A stretch of 64,000 bases of DNA. Origin: Prochlorococcus sp. scB243_495D8. GTDB lineage: Bacteria; Cyanobacteriota; Cyanobacteriia; PCC-6307; Cyanobiaceae. This document shows positions 58,265 to 64,000 of this stretch, piece by piece (position 1 is the first letter of the stretch; each line of letters starts with the position of its first letter). The stretch covers positions 124,001 to 188,000 of the forward strand of contig JFLT01000186.1 of the NCBI GenBank assembly GCA_000634195.1. Direction: 5' to 3'. Under the pieces are notes generated by a model. It was not told the DNA's origin, ran no database searches, and saw only the letters and a list, made by a program, of their open reading frames with translations. The translations under genes were made by a program, and so were the position numbers.

Positions 58265-58370
58265 ATTAATTAAAATTTTCTCGAGAATTTTCTTAGGATT
58301 TTTAATTTCTCCAAATTAGTAATAAAGTAGTTAGATTCTTAAAGTAAATAAATTAATTAAATTTCATGAC

Positions 58371-59990
58371 ATGAATTTTAATTTAAAGTTAGAAAAATCA
58401 AATAAAAAAAATTACCAGAGAAACCTTTATGGAAAAATACTAACTGTAAGATTGCCATGTAATCCAATATTTCCAATAGGACCTATTTATTTAGCTGACC
58501 ATATTCATAAATGTTTTCCAGGTATAGAGCAGCAATTCATTGATCTAGCAATAATTCCATCTAATAAAGTCTCCAGATATTTAAGTAGAAAAATTGATCA
58601 ATTTAGACCTCACCTAATCATTTTTTCATGGAGAGATATACAAATTTATGCACCTGTTGATGGTAGAAGTGGAAATCCCCTACAAAACTCTTTTGAAGTT
58701 TTCTATTCAAAAAATATCCTTAAAAAAATCAGAGGTTCCTGGGGAGGATTAAAATTAATTGCATCTCATTATGGAGAAATATATAGAAACACTTCTTTAG
58801 TCAAGATGGGGCTAAAAAGAGCGAAAAAATACAATAAAAATGTAAAAGTAATATTAGGAGGTGGAGCTGTTAGTGTCTTCTATGAACAATTAGGAAATCT
58901 ACTCCCAAAAGGAACTGTTATTTCGGTTGGAGAGGGAGAAAATCTCATAGAAAAAATCATAAGAGGAGATTCAATAAAAGAAGAAAGATGTTATGTTGCT
59001 GGACAAAAACCTCGAAACAAATTAATACATGAACAGCCTTCAGGAATTGTTAAAACTGCCTGCAACTATGAATATATTAAATCAATATGGGCTGAATTCA
59101 ATTGGTATATTGAAGGTGGAGACTACTACGTAGGGGTGCAAACAAAAAGAGGATGTCCCCACAATTGTTGTTTCTGTGTTTATACAGTTGTTGAGGGGAA
59201 GCAGGTTCGTGTTAATCCTGTTATCGAAGTAATCAAAGAAATGAAGCAATTATATGATCTTGGCGTAAGGGGATTTTGGTTCACAGATGCACAGTTTATT
59301 CCAGCCAAAAAACATATCGAAGATGCCAAAACACTTTTGAAAGCAATTAAAGATCAAGGCTGGGATGATATTAATTGGGCCGCCTATATCAGAGCAGATA
59401 ATATTGATGCTGAACTAGCACAGCTTATGGTTGATACAGGTATGAGCTATTTTGAAATAGGTATCACGTCGGGATCTCAAGAACTTGTTAGAAAAATGAG
59501 ATTAGCATATGACCTTGAAACTGTATTAGATAATTGCAGAATGCTAGTTAAATCAGGTTTCAAGAATCATGTTTCAGTCAATTATTCATTTAATGTTTTT
59601 GATGAAACGCCCAACACTATAAGACAAACAATTGCTTACCATAGAGAATTAGAAAATATTTTTGGTAAGGGCTTAGTTGATCCAGCTATATTCTTTATAG
59701 GTTTACAACCTCACACTCTTCTCGAGAAGTACGCCTTGGAACATAAAATTTTGAAGCCAAATTATAATCCAATGAGCATGATGCCCTGGACAGCGAGAAA
59801 ACTGCTTTGGAATCCAGGCTCATTAGGGAAAAAACTTGGTCAGATTTGCTTAGAAGCTTTTGATAATCCAGAAGATGAATTTGGTAAAACAGTTATCGAT
59901 ATTCTTGAGAGAGAATATGGTAAGTCATCCTTAAAAGAATCCTTAAAAGTCCGACCCTTATCAGAAAGGAAGTTAGCCCATACTAAATAA
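58371..59990 (+). CDS. B12-binding radical SAM protein (photosystem II high-light acclimation type)
   Basis: The 539-residue protein has an N-terminal cobalamin-binding-like domain (about 20-215, with VKVILGGGAVSVFYEQLGN and ISVGEGENLIEKI). A radical SAM domain follows with CX3CX2C at Cys262, Cys266 and Cys269 (RGCPHNCCFC), and GFWFTDAQFIPAKKHI and EIGITSGSQELVRKM further on. Cyanobacterial relatives are annotated as photosystem II high-light acclimation radical SAM proteins. I rely on memory for that label, and the reaction is unknown. The 106-base leader holds a 10-bp palindrome TTCTCGAGAA but no clear promoter. It is convergent with clpS. Confidence 0.8.
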   Translation: MNFNLKLEKSNKKNYQRNLYGKILTVRLPCNPIFPIGPIYLADHIHKCFPGIEQQFIDLAIIPSNKVSRYLSRKIDQFRPHLIIFSWRDIQIYAPVDGRSGNPLQNSFEVFYSKNILKKIRGSWGGLKLIASHYGEIYRNTSLVKMGLKRAKKYNKNVKVILGGGAVSVFYEQLGNLLPKGTVISVGEGENLIEKIIRGDSIKEERCYVAGQKPRNKLIHEQPSGIVKTACNYEYIKSIWAEFNWYIEGGDYYVGVQTKRGCPHNCCFCVYTVVEGKQVRVNPVIEVIKEMKQLYDLGVRGFWFTDAQFIPAKKHIEDAKTLLKAIKDQGWDDINWAAYIRADNIDAELAQLMVDTGMSYFEIGITSGSQELVRKMRLAYDLETVLDNCRMLVKSGFKNHVSVNYSFNVFDETPNTIRQTIAYHRELENIFGKGLVDPAIFFIGLQPHTLLEKYALEHKILKPNYNPMSMMPWTARKLLWNPGSLGKKLGQICLEAFDNPEDEFGKTVIDILEREYGKSSLKESLKVRPLSERKLAHTK

Positions 59991-60005
59991 TAAGTTAAAC
60001 CGTTT

Positions 60006-60323
60006 TTAATCCTCTTTCTCTATTGAACTAGAAATTCCTTTAGATTTTAATGATTCTGAGTAGAATTCTGCTGGCTCTAAATCACAAACAATTACCAAAC
60101 CTACACCCGTATTGTGTGCCTCAAGCATTATGGCGATAGCATCTTGTTCGCTTAATTGCGGCACAACTTCTCGTAGTGAAATAGTTACATACTCCATAGA
60201 ATTAACTGGATCATTATGAAGTAAAACCTTATATTTTGGAGATTTATTTTTTAATTCAGCAGGTTTCTTTTCAATCACTGCTGAATTATTACTTACACTT
60301 TGTTCTAACTTTATGGATAACAT
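60006..60323 (-). CDS. clpS: ATP-dependent Clp protease adaptor ClpS
   Basis: N-degron adaptor that delivers substrates to ClpC-ClpP, 105 residues. The core signature KYKVLLHNDPVNSMEYV (about 31-47) contains the Asn-Asp pair that binds the substrate N terminus. EAHNTGVGLVIVCDLEPAEFY follows. The N-terminal 28 residues are a polar, flexible arm. It lies 35 bases downstream of dapL on the same strand, a possible joint transcript. Confidence 0.93.
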   Translation of the reverse strand: MLSIKLEQSVSNNSAVIEKKPAELKNKSPKYKVLLHNDPVNSMEYVTISLREVVPQLSEQDAIAIMLEAHNTGVGLVIVCDLEPAEFYSESLKSKGISSSIEKED

Positions 60324-60358
60324 TAAAATTTTTTGAGTCTAAATTATACTAATAATAA

Positions 60359-61585
60359 TTATATATTAATTATTCTTTCCATTGCATGAATGACGTTTGA
60401 TCGTGAGTTAAATGCTGACAAACGAAAATAACCTTCTCCTGACAATCCAAATCCACTTCCAGGTGTTCCCACTACACTAACTTTTTGCAGAAGAAAATCA
60501 AAAAAGTCCCAAGATGTCATTTGATCAGGAACTTTAATCCAGATATAAGGAGCATTGTCCCCACCATAAACTTTATATCCTGCATTCTGAAGTTTATTTT
60601 TCATGATTTTTGCATTTTCCATATAAAAATCAATTAAACCTCTAACCTGTTGCTTCCCTTCAAGAGAATAAACAGCCTCTGCCCCTCTCTGAACCACATA
60701 ACTTACTCCGTTGAACTTTGTAGATTGTCGCCTATTCCAAAGAGGCCATAAATCTATTTCCTCATTAGTTGAGCTCAAACCTTTAAGATTTTTTGGTATT
60801 ACTGTAAGAGCACATCTTACTCCAGTGAATCCTGCATTCTTTGAAAAAGATCTAAATTCAATAGCACAGTCCTTGGCTCCTTCAATCTCATAGATTGAAT
60901 GTGGAATATCATTATCTTGAATAAATGCTTCATAAGCTGCATCAAAAAGTATCAGAGATTTGTTTTGAAGAGCATAGTCAACCCACTTTTTCAATTCTTT
61001 TTTTGTGATAGTTGCTCCGGTCGGATTATTAGGAAAACAAAGATATAAAATATCAACTTTTTTTTCAGGTAGTTTTGGCAGAAAGTTGTTCCCCTCGTTT
61101 ATTGCAAGATATGTTAATCCTTGATAAGTACCATTTTCAAGAGCATCTCCAGTTCTTCCTGTCATGACGTTACTATCTACATAAACAGGGTAAACAGGAT
61201 CTGTTACAGCAATTGAATTATCTTTGCCAAGAATATCTAAAATATTGCTACTATCGCATTTGGAACCATCTGAAACAAAGATTTCTTCAGGTGAAATTTG
61301 GCAACCTCTCGAAATATAATCATGCTCAGATATTTTTTCTCTCAGCCAAGAATAACCTTGTTCCGGCCCATAACCTCTGAAACCATCTGTTGTTCCCATT
61401 TCATCTAAAGCTTTACCCATCGCCTCTATGCATGCTCTAGGTAATGGTTGGGTAACATCTCCTATGCCAAGCTTAATAATTTCAGCACTCTTATTTGATA
61501 GAGAATATATTTTTACCCTTTTAGCAATTTCAGGGAATAAATAGCCTGCTTTGAGTTTTAAATAATTTTCGTTTACTTGAACCAC
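60359..61585 (-). CDS. dapL: LL-diaminopimelate aminotransferase
   Basis: Makes LL-diaminopimelate directly from tetrahydrodipicolinate and glutamate, the lysine route of cyanobacteria and plants. I set the start at GTG 61585 ([20 protein letters not shown]), 408 residues, the normal family start; a TTG at 61606 adds seven residues. The PLP lysine is in [11 protein letters not shown] (about residue 270). Other conserved parts are [20 protein letters not shown] and [12 protein letters not shown]. It is divergent from rne. Confidence 0.95.
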   Translation of the reverse strand: MVQVNENYLKLKAGYLFPEIAKRVKIYSLSNKSAEIIKLGIGDVTQPLPRACIEAMGKALDEMGTTDGFRGYGPEQGYSWLREKISEHDYISRGCQISPEEIFVSDGSKCDSSNILDILGKDNSIAVTDPVYPVYVDSNVMTGRTGDALENGTYQGLTYLAINEGNNFLPKLPEKKVDILYLCFPNNPTGATITKKELKKWVDYALQNKSLILFDAAYEAFIQDNDIPHSIYEIEGAKDCAIEFRSFSKNAGFTGVRCALTVIPKNLKGLSSTNEEIDLWPLWNRRQSTKFNGVSYVVQRGAEAVYSLEGKQQVRGLIDFYMENAKIMKNKLQNAGYKVYGGDNAPYIWIKVPDQMTSWDFFDFLLQKVSVVGTPGSGFGLSGEGYFRLSAFNSRSNVIHAMERIINI

Positions 61586-61739
61586 TTTAGATAAAAACTG
61601 CACCAATATTAGGATAATGTATTAAAGTGCTTTAGTGGCGATTAGATGTTAAAATTACTTTAGTTATGATTAATTTAAGAGATAATCATAGCTACGAAAT
61701 CATTTTCAATTAGTTTGAAAATCGTCTAAAGCTTTATAA

Positions 61740-61881
61740 ATAGCAGAATTCAATCACTATTAACTTTCTTAATTTTTAAAAAGTAAATCATAATAGCTAA
61801 AAAAATTTCTTTATTAAAAGATAAAAACTATTTCTTTAATTTAGAAGATTTTCAAAATCCAAATCATTCAGAATCAATTAT
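61740..61881 (+). promoter_or_regulatory. AU-rich 5' leader of rne
   Basis: The 276 bases between dapL and rne contain no gene. The last 140 are very rich in A and T with repeated T-runs (for example TTTCTTTA near 61808 and 61832), which would give a U-rich leader. RNase E of other bacteria regulates its own mRNA through the leader, and published work in Prochlorococcus describes phage-associated changes of the rne start site that affect a U-rich leader. The boundary and role here are inferred. Confidence 0.35.
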
Positions 61882-63708
61882 ATGTCTCAGCAAATTATCA
61901 TCGCTGAGCAGGCTCGCATAGCAGCACTACTCACAGATGATCGAGTTGATGAATTAATCGTCGCACAAGGTCAATATCAAATTGGCGATATTTTTTTAGG
62001 AACAGTAGAAAATGTTCTCCCTGGTATTGATGCCGCTTTTGTAAATATTGGCGAAAGTGAGAAAAATGGATTCATCCATGTTTCAGATTTAGGTCCGCTA
62101 AGACTTAAAAAAGGGACATTTGGAATAACTGAATTACTAGAACCAAAACAAAATGTTCTAGTACAGGTAATAAAGGAGCCCACAGGATCTAAAGGTCCAA
62201 GACTAACAGGAAATATTGCAATCCCAGGAAAATACATGATATTACAGCCATATGGCCAAGGAGTAAATATTTCAAGAAAAATAAATACAGAAACAGAACG
62301 AAACCGTTTGAAAGCACTTGGGGTTTTAATAAAACCCCCCAGCACAGGCTTGTTATTTAGAACAGAAGCTGAAAAAATAAAAGAAGAACTTCTAATCGAA
62401 GATTTAGAACAATTAATTCAACAATGGGAAAATGTACTAAAAGTTTCTGAAGCTTCTAATCCGCCAAATTTAATAAAAAGAGATGAAGATTTCTCTCTAA
62501 AGATCTTAAGAGACTATATTAAAGAATCAACTAAAAGCATTATTATTGATAGTAAATTTTCAGTTGAAAGGGCAAAAGATTTTTTAATAAATTATGAATC
62601 TGATATAGATATTGAATTTCACGATAACAGTTTAAACCAACATATTTTCGAAAAGTACGAAATTAAGAAAACAATTCAAAAAGCTCTCCAGCCGAGAGTA
62701 GATCTTCCTTCGGGGGGTTATATCATTATCGAACCTACTGAAGCTTTAACAGTAATCGATGTAAACTCTGGATCATTTACAAGATCTGCAAATTCAAGAC
62801 AAACCGTTTTGTGGACAAACTGCGAAGCAGCGGTTGAAATCTCAAGGCAAATGAAATTAAGAAATATTGGTGGAGTTATAGTAATAGATTTTATCGATAT
62901 GGAATCTAGAAGAGATCAATTTCAGTTACTTGAGCATTTTACCTCAGCAATAAAAGATGATTCTGCTAGACCTCAAATAGCTCAACTTACTGAATTAGGC
63001 TTAGTAGAGTTAACCAGAAAAAGACAAGGTCAAAATATATATGAATTATTCGGTAAAAAATGTTCTACATGCGACGGTACCGGACATGTAGAAAATATAT
63101 TAAATCAAGAAATTTCTAACTTAAAAGTTAAAAATATTGAGAATAAATCTAATCAATCATACAATCTAATATCTTTAGACAAAGATACTTCTCAATCAAC
63201 TGATGAGCAGGAAAAAATTATTGACAAAGAATTAATTAACTCCAAAGACCTTAATAAAGAGTATTCTTCTAATAAAAAAGAAAAAGAAAAAGAAAATGAT
63301 AATTTGAACCAATCAAATTCAAAAGAAAAAAATTTAATAACAGTTGATCTTACAAATGAAGAAAAAATTGTTTTCAGCCAATTAGGTATTAATCCACTTT
63401 TAAAGTTAGGCAAAGAATATCTCACCAGTAATAATTTTGTACGTTTAAAAGAAAGTAATAAAGAAACGGAAAAACCTTTAGATACTAAAAAAACAAAAGC
63501 AAAACAAATTAAAAAAATTACAAAATCGGGAGAAGAAAAGATTCAAATTAAAATTGAAGCGAATGCAAATTCTAAAGATAAATCAACAAAAAAAACTAAT
63601 GAAAATAATGAGGTTGTATTTACAGATAAAAAGGATGAAATTGAACTTACAGATGATCTAAACAATGCAAGAAAAAAAAGAAGAAGATCTTCAGCAAACA
63701 TTGAATAA
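61882..63708 (+). CDS. rne: ribonuclease E/G
   Basis: Endoribonuclease for mRNA decay and rRNA/tRNA processing, 608 residues, the short cyanobacterial form. An S1 domain lies at about 35-115. The catalytic aspartates Asp293 (VIDVNSGSF) and Asp336 ([13 protein letters not shown]) have the spacing of E. coli D303/D346. The zinc-link is Cys394/Cys397 (KCSTCDGTG). A polar, Lys/Glu/Asn-rich disordered tail starts at about 405 and ends with [12 protein letters not shown], close to the Arg-rich nonapeptide that binds PNPase in cyanobacteria. The last 44 bases overlap the start of rnhB. Confidence 0.95.
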   Translation: MSQQIIIAEQARIAALLTDDRVDELIVAQGQYQIGDIFLGTVENVLPGIDAAFVNIGESEKNGFIHVSDLGPLRLKKGTFGITELLEPKQNVLVQVIKEPTGSKGPRLTGNIAIPGKYMILQPYGQGVNISRKINTETERNRLKALGVLIKPPSTGLLFRTEAEKIKEELLIEDLEQLIQQWENVLKVSEASNPPNLIKRDEDFSLKILRDYIKESTKSIIIDSKFSVERAKDFLINYESDIDIEFHDNSLNQHIFEKYEIKKTIQKALQPRVDLPSGGYIIIEPTEALTVIDVNSGSFTRSANSRQTVLWTNCEAAVEISRQMKLRNIGGVIVIDFIDMESRRDQFQLLEHFTSAIKDDSARPQIAQLTELGLVELTRKRQGQNIYELFGKKCSTCDGTGHVENILNQEISNLKVKNIENKSNQSYNLISLDKDTSQSTDEQEKIIDKELINSKDLNKEYSSNKKEKEKENDNLNQSNSKEKNLITVDLTNEEKIVFSQLGINPLLKLGKEYLTSNNFVRLKESNKETEKPLDTKKTKAKQIKKITKSGEEKIQIKIEANANSKDKSTKKTNENNEVVFTDKKDEIELTDDLNNARKKRRRSSANIE

Positions 63709-64000
63709 AGTATTCGAAGTTGGAATAGATGAAGTTGGAAGGGGAGCAATTTTTGGTCCAGTTTTTGCAGCAGCTGTAGTATTAACTGAAAAAAATAAAT
63801 TTATCCTAAAACAATTTGGAGTAACAGATAGTAAAAAACTAACTCCCAAAAAAAGAAAATTAATTTTACCAAAAATTTTATCACTCTCCTCAGATTATGG
63901 AATTGGGCAATCCTCGGCCAGAGAAATAGATAAGTTAGGTATCAGGGTTGCTACAGAACTTTCAATGATAAGGGCTTTAAAAAAATTAAAAAAAAAACCA
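63665..64000 (+). CDS. rnhB: ribonuclease HII, 5' part (runs off the window)
   Basis: Removes RNA from RNA-DNA hybrids and single ribonucleotides from DNA. Translation from ATG 63665 gives at least 112 residues. The family signature [20 protein letters not shown] (about 18-37) contains the first catalytic Asp-Glu, and [11 protein letters not shown] follows. The gene is cut by the window end after a K-rich stretch. Its ATG lies inside rne in a different frame, so about 13 N-terminal residues overlap the end of RNase E; a TTG at 63701 is an alternative start. Confidence 0.92.
   Translation, partial: MQEKKEEDLQQTLNKVFEVGIDEVGRGAIFGPVFAAAVVLTEKNKFILKQFGVTDSKKLTPKKRKLILPKILSLSSDYGIGQSSAREIDKLGIRVATELSMIRALKKLKKKP

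Noticed and set aside
58275-58300. Palindrome TTCTCGAGAA after the GT2 gene as a terminator
   Set aside because: Stem is only 5 bp with no loop, and no continuous T-run follows at the right distance.
61586-61606. Extended dapL start at TTG
   Set aside because: GTG 61585 gives the conserved [19 protein letters not shown] start.

Overview
The window looks like a chromosomal segment of a high-light-adapted Prochlorococcus. That is an inference from very low GC, compact genes with weak ribosome-binding sites, split rpoC1/rpoC2, a cyanobacterial-type atp operon with both b and b' subunits, a PII protein, System II cytochrome c biogenesis (CcdA/Ccs1), a high-light-inducible protein, Ycf35 and several cyanobacterial DUF families. 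It is almost entirely core genome. No insertion sequence, prophage, rRNA or CRISPR array is visible, and no gene-free stretch exceeds 300 bases.

Layout. 1-6 kb: Xaa-Pro aminopeptidase (-), then a plus-strand run of a CNNM-like membrane protein, a GTPase, nadD and nadE (NAD synthesis). 6-13.3 kb: a long minus-strand operon, atp1-atpB-atpE-b'-b-delta-alpha-gamma, followed by a [2Fe-2S] ferredoxin, a 63-aa protein and a DUF3326 protein. 13.5-18.9 kb: ftsW, ccdA, ccs1, queF (-), an 81-aa gene plus glnB behind an NtcA-like site, and tlyA (-). 19-24.6 kb: purB, fumC and a Ski2-like helicase (-). 24.7-29.3 kb: a compact biotin operon bioF-bioK-bioC-bioD-bioA. 29.3-33 kb: DUF3143, a J-domain protein, rsmG (+), then the minus-strand cluster DUF2997-ycf35-[4Fe-4S] ferredoxin-aldo/keto reductase. 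33.1-44.8 kb: a minus-strand transcription unit rpoB-rpoC1-rpoC2-hli-rlmN-small membrane protein-HEAT-repeat protein. 45-49.4 kb: tatD and rpsT (-), hisD (+), rpiA and an HtrA-type protease (-). 49.5-55.2 kb: rimP-nusA-ylxR-infB. 55.2-60 kb: DUF3493, tRNA-Thr(CGT), two glycosyltransferases and a B12-binding radical SAM protein. 60-64 kb: clpS and dapL (-), then rne and the start of rnhB, which runs off the window.

The most notable points are these. rpoC1 is broken by an apparent 2-nt duplication near 41301-41304, although the rest reads as a normal 634-residue protein. A near-perfect 108-bp tandem repeat and a G8 tract lie in the disordered N-terminal part of infB. The predicted PNPase-docking peptide of RNase E is encoded in DNA that also encodes the start of RNase HII. 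A GT2 glycosyltransferase appears to carry the degenerate tail of a lost methyltransferase domain. A four-gene putative redox cluster (DUF2997-Ycf35-ferredoxin-AKR) has a perfect palindrome at its head. Three convergent gene pairs share their stop codons in a single TTAA. Two genes too short for routine ORF calling, an HLIP and a 48-aa membrane protein, sit inside the RNA polymerase transcription unit.
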